A stretch of 64,000 nucleotides of DNA. Source: Ipomoea triloba (lineage: Eukaryota; Streptophyta; Magnoliopsida; Solanales; Convolvulaceae). Location: the NCBI RefSeq assembly GCF_003576645.1, contig NC_044930.1, forward strand, positions 14,549,383 to 14,613,382, given 5' to 3'. Under the pieces are notes generated by a model, which was not told where the DNA came from, searched no databases, and saw only the letters and a list, made by a program, of their open reading frames with translations. The position numbers were made by a program, and so were the translations under genes. This document shows, piece by piece, positions 35,761 to 46,197 of the stretch (positions are counted from its first letter, which is position 1; each line of letters opens with the position of its first letter).

Positions 35761-38103
35761 CATTTCTCCCAAGATAATGCTAAATTCATTCGCTGGCATC
35801 TTTTCAAAACTTTTTCCAAATTTCCAAGGCATTCTTCAAAAGTTTCCCCAAAAATTGTGAAATCGTCCATGAAAACTTCCATGAAATCGCCAATGAAATC
35901 TTCAAAAATAGCCAACATGCAACGCATGAAGGTGGCAGGGGCGTTACAGAGACCAAATGGCATTCTTCTGTAAGCAAATGTACCAAACGGACAAGTGAAT
36001 GTTGTTTTCTCTTAATCTTCCAAGGCTACTGGAATTTGAAAGTATCCGCTCATTCCGTCCAAGAAACAGTAGTAACCGTACCCGCTCACTCTTTCAATCA
36101 TCTAATCTATAAAGGGCAGTGGAAAGTGGTCTTTACGGGTGGCTTCGTTGAGCTTTCTATAGTCAATACAGACTCTCCATCCAGTTATCTTTCTTGTAGG
36201 GATTAGCTCCTTGTTATCATTCTCAGTGACCGTGATTCCTCCCTTCTTTGGTACTACGTGAGTCGGACTGACCCATGTGCTGTCCGAAATAGGGTAGATC
36301 TTGCCGACATCCATAAGTTTGATCACCTCGTTTTTCACGACTTCAAATGTGTTCGGGTTAAGTCGACGCTGCGGTTGTGCCACAGGTTTGGATCCTTCTT
36401 CCAATAGAATTTTATGTGTGCAAATGGCCGGATTAATCCCCTTCAAGTCAGTCATCTTCCAACCTATAGCTTCTTTGTTTCTTTTCAGCACTGTTATCAG
36501 TTGTTCTTTTTGTATTTCTGAAAGATCTATCGCTATAACAACTGGTAACTCTTTCCCCGTTCCTAAATAAGCATACTCAAGATGAGTAGGCAGAGGTTTT
36601 AATTCTCCTTCTTGCATTATTTCACCGTCTTCTTTTCTTTTCTCATTTCCATCATCATATTCCTCCCCAAATTCATCAAATTCATCCCCGTCATTTCCAA
36701 CCATTTCCTCCGAGACTTCACCAACAGAGTTTATATTCTCAACAATTTCAGGAATACAATCATTATTGAGCAAATTAAAACGATCGACCTCTCCGTGTAA
36801 AGCAATATGTAAAGAATTAAGTTCATGCTCAAAAGTACTTTCATTATAATTCTTAGCACCTATGGGACATTCCCAGTTAAAATCATGCCTCTTAGCTTTA
36901 GGTACTTCGCATAGGTAATCAATGTCATCATGCACATAATCAACGAAAAAGCATTCATCACCATCTAAAGAATATTTCATCATTTTAGTCACGTCGAAGC
37001 TAGCAGACTCGTCTCCTACACGGATAACGAGTTTGCCTTCTCCCACATCTATTAAAGCTCTAGCGGTTGCCAAGAAAGGTCTGCCCAAGATGAGAGGAAT
37101 CTCCACATCCGGGTCCATGTCCAGGATCACAAAGTCCACGGGAAAAATAAATTTATCAACTCGGACTAAAACATCTTCCACTATACCCCTGGGGTATTTG
37201 GTAGATCGGTCAGCTAATTGAATGCTCATGCGCGTGGGCTTAAGTGTTCCTAGATTCAATTGTCGATATGATGCAAAGGGCATTAGATTGATGCTAGCAC
37301 CTAGGTCTGCCAAAGCTCTATTAAAAGTCGTTCCTCCTATATTACAAGGTATAGTAAAGCTTCCAGGATCTTTTAATTTTCTAGGCACATCCTTATGTAA
37401 TATAGCAGAACATTCCTCTCCTAGCACAACAGTAGCAGTTTCAGCCAATTTCTTTTTATTAGATAGGAGATCTTTAAGGAATTTGGCATACCTCGGCATT
37501 TCTCCTAGTGCGTCGATGAATGGCATATCAACGTGTAATTGGCGTAGCATTTGTAAGAATTTGTCGTATTTGGCGTTGTCGATATCGGTGCGGAATCTCT
37601 GAGGGAACGGAAGTTTCGCTTTCGGCATCGGCGGTGGTTCTTGCATGATTTCCTTTCCTTTCCGTGAAGGTTGTGGTTGTGTTTCTTCCTTCCTGAGTTC
37701 TTCTTCAATTGCTCGTTCGGTTTGTGTTGAATTGGTGGTCTCTTCATTATCCACTCTTGACTCTTCTGTTGGAATGGATTGCGGTGGAGGTGGAACAACG
37801 TCTGGAAGTGCTCTCCCGCTTCTCAGTGCTACGACATTTACATCTGTTTCTCCCTGAGATTGGATCATTTCTATGATTTTTGCGAGGGTGCTTTCAACCG
37901 TTTGAAGTTGTGAAAGTGTCTCGTGGCGTAGTTCTTGGATTTCTCCGAGCATCTCTTTAGTAATGGTTTCCTTAAGTCTGGCATTCTCCTCCCTCGTTTC
38001 TTGGATGAAATCATTTAAGCGTTGTTCGAGGGTGGTTTGATTGTTTTCCGGCGAAAGAGGCTGCTCTAGGGAAGTAGAAGAATAAGCATGTGCACAGGAT
38101 CCG

Positions 38104-38192
38104 TCCACGTCCTCACCACGCGTGTAACTCGGCGTGGAATTGTTCCAGTGAGCTCCCACGCCGGCGCACACGCGTGTGGATCTCGTGGCAGG
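38104..38192. repeat. ACGCGTG hairpin module inside gag of element B
   Basis: CCACGTCCTCACCACGCGTG, GGCGTGG, GTTCCAGTG, CCCACGCC and GCACACGCGTGTGG follow the same order as the module of the LTRs, but here inside an open reading frame. Confidence 0.7.
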
Positions 38193-38378
38193 ATCACAGC
38201 TCGCAAAAATTTCAGAATTTTGATGTTTTGGCTCGTCGAAATGCATTCGAGGACAATGAGAAGGTATCTCGTAATTTGGGCATCTCTGGGGTTGGAAATG
38301 TTGTGTTACGTATGCCTGTTCATGATAATAAGCTGGTGGAGGAGGTAGTGAGTAAAATTTTAAATTCACCGTTTGCCA

Positions 38379-38396
38379 TCCCCGGCAACGGTGCCA
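38379..38396 (-). promoter_or_regulatory. Primer-binding site, tRNA-Asp type
   Basis: The minus strand reads TGGCACCGTTGCCGGGGA, complementary to the plant tRNA-Asp 3' end except for one base. It begins 3 bases from the 5' LTR. Confidence 0.9.
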
Positions 38397-38399
38397 TTT

Positions 38400-39758
38400 T
38401 GAACGGATGTTTGTATGGGTGAGTGGATGGTGAAGGTAGATTTGGGATATGGAGGGTGCTAAAACGAAGAGTCATAAACTCCCCGAGTGTCGTATCTCTC
38501 GCGGATGGCAAATTGGAGAATATCCAGCTTTGCTACCTTGGTTCGTTTGAATAACGTTAAGATGGAGCATGTGGATAATGGTAAAAGGAAATGTTAAGAG
38601 GGAAAAGGTTGATAAAATAAAGAAGTAAGCAAAGGGAAATAAAGGCAGATGGGGCTAAGATATCATGTAGATTGGTTCAAGGCGCAAGGTAGAGTGTTGA
38701 TTTCCATTCAGTCATGATTGAAGGAGCTTGGAACATAGTCCTGAGTGGCGTCACACTCAAGCTCCCAATCTTCAGTCGGTTGGGGAATTTCATCAAACAC
38801 CTTGTCTACAAGTTCCCTCCGGATCTCATCTTCTCAGATTGAGAGCGGGAGATGTGGGTAGTGGGCTACATCTTTTTGCGATATCTCGCCAAAGAGATGA
38901 TCCTATACTCTTGAAGAGATCGGGGCCCTCGATCTAACAAGATCATACAAAACTTACACACAAATTCAACATTCCCCAAAGAAATCAAACTCATTCATCA
39001 AATTAGATCATGAATACCAATCATCCATTCAATCTAGCCCCTTATCATAAGGATTAGCCTCGCATAGGCTTTAGCAACATCAAAGCATCAAAATAGAAAA
39101 GCATATCTACAAGATCAATATATAAAGCAAATAACTTTAAGGAAAAAGGAAAAAGCAAGAAAAATCCAAAGAGAAAACAAGTCTTTAATGAAAGAAGTTA
39201 CCCAAGAGATCTTCAAAGCTATGGAGATCTAGTTTTCTTCTCCAAGGAGCTCCTCCTCTTTTTCCTAATCCTATCTAAACCTAACCTAAAATGTAGAATA
39301 GAAAAAGTGACAAAAGACTCCCTCAACCTAGCTGAAATGTCCCTTAAATACTAAAACATCGCGCAGATTTTCTGGTGCCGCCCCACGTCTGCCACACGCG
39401 TGTGGACTGGCGTGGACGGTTACTGGAATATTTCCACGCCAGCGCACACGCGTGTGAGGCTCGTGGGCGTGGTTTCTTCATTTTCGTTTCCTTTTTGTTG
39501 TTTCCTTTTTGTTGTTTTCGGTTTGGTCTTTGTGTGCTCCTATGTGGATTGATTCTTCCTTTCAATGATTTATGCTCCTTCTCGGTTGATTTCAGCCTTC
39601 ATTCCTGTGGAAATTCTACAAAACACTCCACACAGAACTCAATTGCAATTTGTTAGTAAAATAGCATGTAAACACATAATTGCACTCTCTAAGACTTATT
39701 TTTAGCAAGAAATCAACTCAATACGTTATAGATAAATAGGTACTTTTGGCGTCTATCA
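38400..39758 (-). repeat. Element B 5' LTR
   Basis: On the minus strand it starts TGATAGACGCC and ends CATCCGTTCA. The ACGCGTG module (39381-39472) lies upstream of a TATTTAAGG TATA-like box (about 39347-39355). A 12-bp duplication of a TTTTTGTTGTTTCC word (39488-39512) distinguishes it from the 3' LTR. Confidence 0.93.
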
Positions 39759-39763
39759 CAAAG

Positions 39764-40422
39764 CAAGGAATACTTGTCATATATTGGCAATGTAGGCTAC
39801 ATACAAGTCTAAGAAGTCATATTATAGCAAGATTTTTCAAGAAAAGCTTCTATCAACAAAGACCCATACATATGCTTCAAAGAGATTTAAAGTTCTAGCA
39901 TTTAAACACTTAAGAGCAAAAGAGGAAGAATTTTACCTTTGGAAAGCTTTTGAGAGAAGAAAAAGACTAGAAGATCTTACAAGGAAATGCTTTTTGATGA
40001 AGTGTTTTAAGCTTGAGAGTGATATTAGCTCGTGGTGGTGAAGAAATGGGGTGGGGAAGGGTTTTAAACTACTTCGCGCGAAATTTCCGCGAAAAATCTG
40101 GTGCCCGTCCACTCACGTCACCATGCGTGGTGGTGGGCGTGGCAGCTTACTGGTTTGTTCCCACGCCTGCTCACACGCGTGGTGGCAGGCGTGGGAGTCT
40201 ACTTGATTTGTTCCACGCCTGCACACACGCGTGGTGGCAGACGTGGATGTGTGATTGTGCAGAATTTTTACCTTGATCTTTCTCCCTTCTTTTGTGAAAT
40301 GACGATGTTTGTTGATCGATTGTGGGCAATTCGTGACTCTTGGATGGATGACCTGTACTTGTTAGCTCAACCGAGGTTATTGAAACATTATTGAAACAAC
40401 GAAAAAGAAGAGTATACTATCA
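39764..40422 (-). mobile_element. Element C LTR, proximal fragment
   Basis: Resumes after element B. In minus orientation it contains a TTTAAAACCC TATA-like box (about 40056-40065) and a duplicated ACGCGTG module (40108-40246). It may end at ACTATCA (40422), similar to the TATCA ends of LTRs A and B. No second copy is in the window. Confidence 0.5.
40108..40246. promoter_or_regulatory. Duplicated ACGCGTG module in LTR C
   Basis: Two successive ~50-bp units end in CACACGCGTGGTGGCAG and contain TTCCCACGCCTGC or TTCCACGCCTGC. Preceded by CACGTCACCATGCGTGGTGG. Confidence 0.7.
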
Positions 40423-40515
40423 ATAATAAAAAAAACTTAATGAAATATAAGATAACATTGGGACTGCCTCCCAAGTGCGCCATGGTTTAACGTCTTCGGC
40501 CAGACGTGGTATGTC

Positions 40516-41190
40516 CTATCCTTCGAGGCACACCGATTTAGGGACCCGTCCAAGCGTCCCATGCACTCTAGCTTCAAGGTATGCCCGGAGGTGGGGAATA
40601 TCCTTGAATTCAAAAGCAAAGAAGGGGAAAACGTAGTTTATTAATAAATAAGCACAGGGTACCATCCTAAGGTGTTTAAGGATAGTGCGCTCCTCTTCTC
40701 CCTTCTCATCACATGTTCCATCCCCTAAAAATTTGTCCTTAAAGGTCTCCCGATGAACACTTTCTCCACCGTCTATCACATCTAAAGCGTTTTCTTTCCA
40801 CTCTTGTTCTTTTGGATTGTCAATGGTGACAATCCTTTCCCCTTGTTCCCTTTTTCCTTCTATGATCCCTAATAATTCTCCATCCTCCCATGTAGGATCA
40901 TCATAATCATAGAACTCACTTTCACAAGAATAAAAAGATTTTTCATCATCACTCCCCAAATCATTATAGAATTGCAAGGAATCACACTCCCATGAGCAAA
41001 AAGGAACACTATCACATTTATCAAAATTATCATGAATTATAAAGGAACCATCCTCACAAACGAACGTTATAAGAATTTTCAATAAGAGTTGGAGTGAGAG
41101 TCTTACCTGGTGTGGGTTCTTCATCTTCCCACATAATTTCAATGTGATCCTCGTCCTCACTCTCAATCTCTTCCCATTGTGGTATGTTCA
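40516..41190 (-). pseudogene. Element C internal ORF, acidic, unknown
   Basis: A 216-codon frame on the minus strand, rich in Asp, Glu, Ser and aromatic residues (HDNFDKCDSVPFCSWECDSL, DDEKSFYSCESEFYDYDD). An overlapping frame upstream (EEIESEDEDHIEIMWEDEE) suggests a frameshift near 41070. The stop is followed at once by the post-stop motif shared with elements A and B (40465-40500), so it is probably the last ORF of element C. I recognise no domain. Confidence 0.4.
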
Positions 41191-41385
41191 ACTCCCCTAG
41201 AAAATAAAAAATACACTTGGCATCCTAATAAGCACAAACTTGTTGTTAACCTGCTAAAAATGCTAATTTCTCTTTTTTCTAGGTTCAGAGATGAATTTGA
41301 AGCTTATTCGAGTTTGGTGGCTTAATTGTTATCCCCAAATAGTTCAGTTGCCTATTCATACATTTTCCCTATCTTCTTTATTGTA

Positions 41386-41427
<42 letters not shown>

Positions 41428-42111
41428 CTAAATTTACATTTAGAATTCCACTTAATATGAATTATTATTTCTCGGTAATGAAGGTAGTTTGAGTTTACAC
41501 TTGAGTAGGCTTAACAAGTCAGAAATTAAATGCTCAAACATTTCCAATCATTTTATTTTAGTATACACCAATATCAAGTGGACCGAGCGATATATTCACA
41601 AGTAAGTTTCTATACTCATATTTTAGAGCCATGCAATGAAATTTCAATTTTTTTACTATTATTTTTTTCCATTTTTTATAATTTAAGTATATCATTATAT
41701 GTTGATTTCTATATATTCACTTTTTTCTTTTATAGATTGTAACAAACCCATTACACAATCATTGCGGCAACCTTTTAAGAAATATATCAAATGGTATAAG
41801 GTCATATCTTTGATTAGAACTTTAAATACATCTTATTGATGTAATGTGATGATTATTTTTTTTCTTTTTTTTGTAAAAAAAAATAGTGAATAGATTAGAT
41901 ACAACTGAATGCAAGCAAAAATAAAGTGCACAAGGAATGTCCCATTAAAGACACAATCAACTCTTGGCTCAAGAAACTTACTTTCTTCTTTTGAAGAATA
42001 ATCTATACCCATAGATATCCGACCATCAGTTTCCATACCAAATGGTGATTATTTTTAATGTGGTTAAAAGGAATTTAGTATTTAGTCTCTAATTAAATGT
42101 TTTTATTATAG
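41191..42111. other. Non-coding flank with (TG)n
   Basis: Contains a (TG)n microsatellite at 41391-41425 and AT-rich DNA leading into the Helitron coding region. The 5' end of the Helitron probably lies here, but no convincing TC terminus was fixed. Confidence 0.5.
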
Positions 42112-43662
42112 TTGATTATTGTGATTATGGAGATCCAACTTACGCATATGAACATTGCGGGGCGTTATTTTGGTTCGAGGAAAGACAAAACAAAACTGTG
42201 ACAAAAGGTGCTAAAAAATATTCAGTGTGCTACAACAATGGAAAATATCTATTGCCCTCAATAAAGTTGTCACCTAAACCTATCCAAGACCTATTCTTTG
42301 CCAATGGTGACATATCAAAACAATTCCAATACAATATTATAACGTACAACAATATGTTTAGCTTCACATCAATGGGTGGAAGGATAGATAGGACTGTTAA
42401 CAAGGGTGGTGGACCTCCTATTTTCTGTTTGAATGGACAAAACTATCACTTGATGGGTAGCCTACTGCCTGTAGAATGAACAACACCCCACTTTGCCCAA
42501 TTGTACATTTATGATACTAATAATGAACTAAACAACCGTATCAATGTTGTTAGGTACTTCATATTTGTCTTTAATTTAACAATCTTTGGTATCTTTATAG
42601 TTTAGTTCAATTATTTTTATTTATTTTGTATAGGGGTGATGGGAAGCATAATGACATTCACATTGAAATAGTCAATGTCATTAAAGAAGAGTTGGATAAG
42701 CATAATGTTTTAGTTAAGTGTTTTCGCATGGCTAAAACAGAATTTGAAAAAAATCCACGTGCTGAGGTGAAAATAAAATTGCTTGGAAAGCGCAATAAAG
42801 ATGCAATGACTTACAATTTACCTCAAGTATCTTAAGTGGCAGCATTAATTGTGGGGATCTTGATACTACTATGGGGGAGCGTGACATATTTGTAGAAACT
42901 CAGAGTGGCCAACTGCAAAGAATTAGTGAATTAAATCCATCATACTTGCTGCTACAATACCCATTATTGTTTCCTTATAGTGAGGATGGGTATCGGGAAG
43001 ACATTGGATTCACTAATAGAAAAGTTAACGTCAATGGTGGAAGACAGAGGATAAGCCCAAGAGAATTTTTTTTTGTTACCTTATTCATTCAAGAAGCTCA
43101 GAGTTGTCTACCTTATTACATGCAAAAATGTTATTCCAACAATTCCTTGTGGATGGATATACAATGGTTGAAGCAGGAAGGCTAATTTATATTAGGACAC
43201 ACCAAAAAAAAACTTAAGGTGTGAAACTTATAGTTGTTTAACTGATGCTTTGACACGTGGAGAGGTTGACCCTTCAACCCAAGGGCGGAGAATAATCTTA
43301 CCTTCAAGTTTTACTGGCAGGGCTAGGCATATAATACAAAACTAGCAGGATGCTATGGCCATATGTAGATGGATTGGTTATCCAGATCTTTTTATTACAT
43401 TCACATGCAACCCAAAATGGCCAGAGGTGCAACGGTTCTTGATTTTAGATTATTCAAGATGAAGTTGGATGCTTTGATATCAAACTGCCGGAAGAACAAA
43501 CCTTTTGGAACTATTGCCGACAGTATTTTTTAAGTAATATTTGTTTTTGGTAGACATAATTTTTTTAATGTTAAATCAAATATCTAATAAATTATTTTGA
43601 TTTAATGTGACAGTTATATATACCATTGAGTTCTAGAAAAGAGGTCTCCCTCATGCACATAT
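42112..43662 (+). pseudogene. Helitron Rep, N-terminal and HUH region
   Basis: Reads DYGDPTYAYEHCGALFWFEE (CxxC-type N-terminal zinc region), FSFTSMGGRIDRTV, GPPIFCLNGQNYHLMGSLLP, then after an AT-rich intron-like gap at 42556-42632 KHNVLVKCFRMAKTEF, LQRISELNPSYLLLQYPLLF, RGEVDPSTQGRRIILPSSFT, MAICRWIGYPDLFITFTCNP. The HUH motif GLPHAHI is preserved at 43653-43662, where the solo LTR splits it. This Rep cleaves and joins DNA in rolling-circle transposition. Stops at about 42478, 42834 and 43343 inactivate it. Confidence 0.9.
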
Positions 43663-44023
43663 TGTTGGTCCCAAGGGGATGGGGTACAAGTCTAGAGGGG
43701 GGGGGGTGAATAGACTTGTATAAGATTTTGCAAATCTTTTCGACCTCTCGTGTGTATTGAACTCAGGATGTTTAGGTTCGATACCTCACGAGGTGAAGAC
43801 AAAGTTTTATGCGCAGCGGAAAAGTTATCCCCTTTTAGTTAGCACGAGTTTGAGTTAGTTCGAGAGGTGTGTTTATATGCAGTGCAATCGAGAGGTTAGC
43901 AAGAGATAAATACAGAAAGTAAATGCGAGAGAGATTTTTAAGTGGTTCGGCCAACCCGCCTACGTCCACTCTTCTTCCAGAAACTCCCTGGAAGGATTGC
44001 ACTAAAACTTCCCTTTTTAGTAC

Positions 44024-44290
44024 AATATCGAGCGCTTGAGCTTTGATCACGAAGCCCGCCTCAAGCCTCAGGTTTTTCGCCCCGCTTCTTGTTACTCCAC
44101 CTATCGAGCACTTGAGCTTTGATCACCAAGCCCGCCTCAAGCCTCAGGATCTTCACAAGACAGCTCCCAGGTTACTCCGCCTCTCCTCAGGTTTTTCTCC
44201 CCGCTTCCAGTTACTCCACCTCTCGAGCACTTGAGCTTTGATCACCAAGCCCGCCTCAAGCCTCAGGATCTTCACTAGACAGCTGCCAGG
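44024..44290. repeat. Imperfect tandem repeat in solo LTR
   Basis: CTTGAGCTTTGATCAC, AAGCCCGCCTCAAGCCTCAGG and GGTTACTCCGCC blocks recur three times with 75-120-base spacing. Confidence 0.8.
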
Positions 44291-45039
44291 TTACTCCGCC
44301 TTTTCTTGCTTAATCCAAAGCAAGGACCTTTGGTTGTCACAGTTGAATGTAACAAGCTCCAATCTGACCAAAAGCTATCGTTGAATCAACTTCGATGTAG
44401 AGCAGCTTCGGTCACCTTCTAGATGTGTTGCAGTTTAAGCTTTGTAACTCTCTCAAACACTAAGATGTGTTTTCTCGCTATTTTGAATATCAGGATGATA
44501 TTCCAGATTGAGCACTAGCACTTGAACGTTTGACTTAGACACCTCTTTAGATTTTCGAATCGAATCGATCTCTTACGAAAAGTTCCCCCTTAGTGATCTG
44601 TGTCTTCACGTCCTTTTTATATGAGAGTAAAGGAATAATTCCGTTGGAGGGAAAATTATTCCGTTTGAAATTTGTCTCCCATGCCGTGTATGGGACTTGC
44701 ATCTTTTCAGCATTTTTCATGGAGTGGTGGTCTTGTAACTTGAACCTTTTGTTTGGTAGTGGATATTCCATAATCCACTTTCTTGAGTCCATGCTCCACT
44801 TGTTACTTTTGGTAAAAGTTACTCTTTTTAAATTCCCATTGATCCTCGTTCTAGGGAATAAGACCGACTTTGGATTAGTGCACCTTCTTTCCGTTTGTTG
44901 TGGAATTCTGATGTGGCATCCACTTCTGGCACCTCCTTAATATTTTATCTCCATGGTATTCTTCTTCTCCAAACTTTATTCATGCTTCCTGACTGTCATT
45001 TAACCTTTTGGAGAAGTGTCAGTTTATCGAGACCAAAGA

Positions 45040-45262
45040 TGATGTCTTGAACTGGATTGTTGTATCGAGAGGTCCTGCCTCTCGAACTCTACTTATGTCT
45101 CGAACTGGATTTTTGTATCGAGAGGTCCTGCCTCTCGAACTCTGCTTATGTCTCGAACTGGATTGTTGTATCGAGAGGTCCTACCTCTCGAACTATGCTT
45201 ATGTCTCCAACTGGATGGTTGTATCGAGAGGTACTACCTCTCGAACTCTGCTTATGTCTCGA
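45040..45262. repeat. 53-bp tandem repeat, four units, palindromic core
   Basis: TATCGAGAGGTCCTGCCTCT occurs at 45063, 45116, 45169 and (as a variant) 45222. CGAGAGGT...ACCTCTCG in each unit forms a short inverted repeat. Confidence 0.9.
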
Positions 45263-45539
45263 GACTTAGTTGATGTCTCGCAGACCCTTATTCCTCCAGT
45301 GTCGTCTCGTGCCTTCTACTGATCTATCTATGAAATTACAACACGATTCTTGTAAGATGTTCATACAAGTTTACCTCAAGCTTAAATATTTTCCGAGTTG
45401 AGCTCAAGTTACCCGGTTGTATTTTCGCTCTTAGTTTACTTGTCGAACTTACATTGATTCCTATCTTTCGAGACTTTAGGGGATTCTAAATTACATTTTT
45501 GGTATCATCAAAACCTAATACATTATGTTCCTAACACAT

Positions 45540-46052
45540 ATACTAAGTTTCTTAGAGAAAAGAGGTGAAGAAAGTGGTTCGCGAAGTTTAGATTCTATCA
45601 TTTTAGCAGAGATACCTGATCAAAGAAATGATATTGATTATTTCAATGCAGTGGAAGAATTTATGATGCATGGTCCATGTGGAGCAGCCCAGATTTCTTC
45701 TCTGTGTATGTTAAATGGTCAGTGTTCTAAACATTTCCCCAAAAAATTTGTAGATTCTTCTACTTTTGATGAGGACGGCTACCCTATTTATAGACGGTGC
45801 GACAATGGTAGGACAATTGTTAAGAACGGGATTACACTAGACAACACGTAAGTTGTACCTCACAATAGACATTTATTGTTGAAGTACAGAGCTTATATTA
45901 ATATTGAATGATATAATCAGTTCCACTCAATCAAGTACCTATTCAAATATGTCAACAAGGGACATAACCGGGTAACAGCTGAATTCTACAAAAGCAGCAA
46001 TGAAGAAGAAAGTCCTCAAGTGATCGATGAAATAAATATGTACTACGATTGT

Positions 46053-46094
<42 letters not shown>

Positions 46095-46197
46095 CACCAT
46101 GTGAAGCTGCTTGGAGATTGTTTCGTTTTGATATACAATTAATGGCTCCTTCGGTGGAACGGTTAAGCTTTCACTTGCCAAATCAACAAAGTGTTAC
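45540..46197 (+). pseudogene. Helitron Rep, middle region
   Basis: Continues the Rep protein after the solo LTR: SIILAEIPDQRNDIDYFNAV, EEFMMHGPCGAAQISSLCML, FPKKFVDSSTFDEDGYPIYR, then HSIKYLFKYVNKGHNRVTAE and, after a (TA)n tract, SPCEAAWRLFRFDIQLMAPS and VERLSFHLPNQQSVT. At 46198 it is cut by element D. A stop at about 45909 lies in frame. The KYVNKGHDR-type block carries catalytic-region conservation of Helitron Rep. Confidence 0.88.
46050..46092. repeat. (TA)n microsatellite in Rep
   Basis: About 19 TA units interrupt the Rep frame, an expansion within coding sequence. Confidence 0.9.

Larger units (their letters stand above)
33597..38369 (-). pseudogene. Element B gag-pol, multiply interrupted
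   Basis: Minus strand. 36102-38369 encodes 755 residues: a short gag-derived N-terminus with coiled coil (QTTLEQRLNDFIQETREENA), aspartic protease (DLGASINLMPF; ILGRPFLAT) and the start of RT (VSPTHVVPKKGG, WRVCIDYRKLNEATRKDHFP). RT continues at 35667-36100 (MPFGLCNAPATF; FMDDF catalytic box), RNase H at 34837-35374 ([26 protein letters not shown]), then integrase: zinc region (34460-34663, CDRCQRT), core (34156-34450, [19 protein letters not shown]) and C-terminus (33597-34043, LKSRWTGPYIVTKVFPYGTL). Breaks: stops at about 36102 and 36013, an extra A near 35095, a stop near 34690 and a frameshift near 34160. The retrotrans_gag capsid domain is missing. Confidence 0.9.
30737..39758 (-). mobile_element. 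Gypsy element B, Athila/Tat-like, 9.0 kb, young
   Basis: LTRs at 30737-32080 (1344 bp) and 38400-39758 (1359 bp) both start TGAACGGATG and end GTCTATCA. The CAAAG duplication stands at 30732-30736 and 39759-39763. Beside the right LTR is an 18-base primer-binding site matching the tRNA-Asp 3' end. pol is in the order protease, RT, RNase H, integrase. By eye the LTRs differ at about 20 positions plus a 12-15-bp indel, so insertion is recent. It lies within the LTR of C. Confidence 0.95.
43663..45536 (-). mobile_element. Copia (SIRE-like) solo LTR, 1874 bp
   Basis: Begins TGTTGGTCCC and ends TTCCTAACA; the 5-bp duplication CATAT is at 43658-43662 and 45537-45541. On the minus strand it starts TGTTAGGAACATAATG and soon has GGTTTTGATGATACC, typical of SIRE/Maximus Copia LTRs. 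No coding region. It interrupts the Rep gene exactly, so deleting it and one CATAT rejoins the frame context. Confidence 0.85.

Noticed and set aside
38088..38422. Plus-strand ORFs of 86-110 codons
   Set aside because: Antisense of gag of element B spanning the ACGCGTG module and the primer-binding site.
40013..40394. Plus-strand ORFs with repeated HTRGGR motifs
   Set aside because: Translation of the duplicated ACGCGTG module of LTR C; no coding evidence.
45040..45262. CRISPR-like array (53-bp period)
   Set aside because: Units are contiguous without unique spacers and lie in a plant LTR; ordinary tandem repeat.
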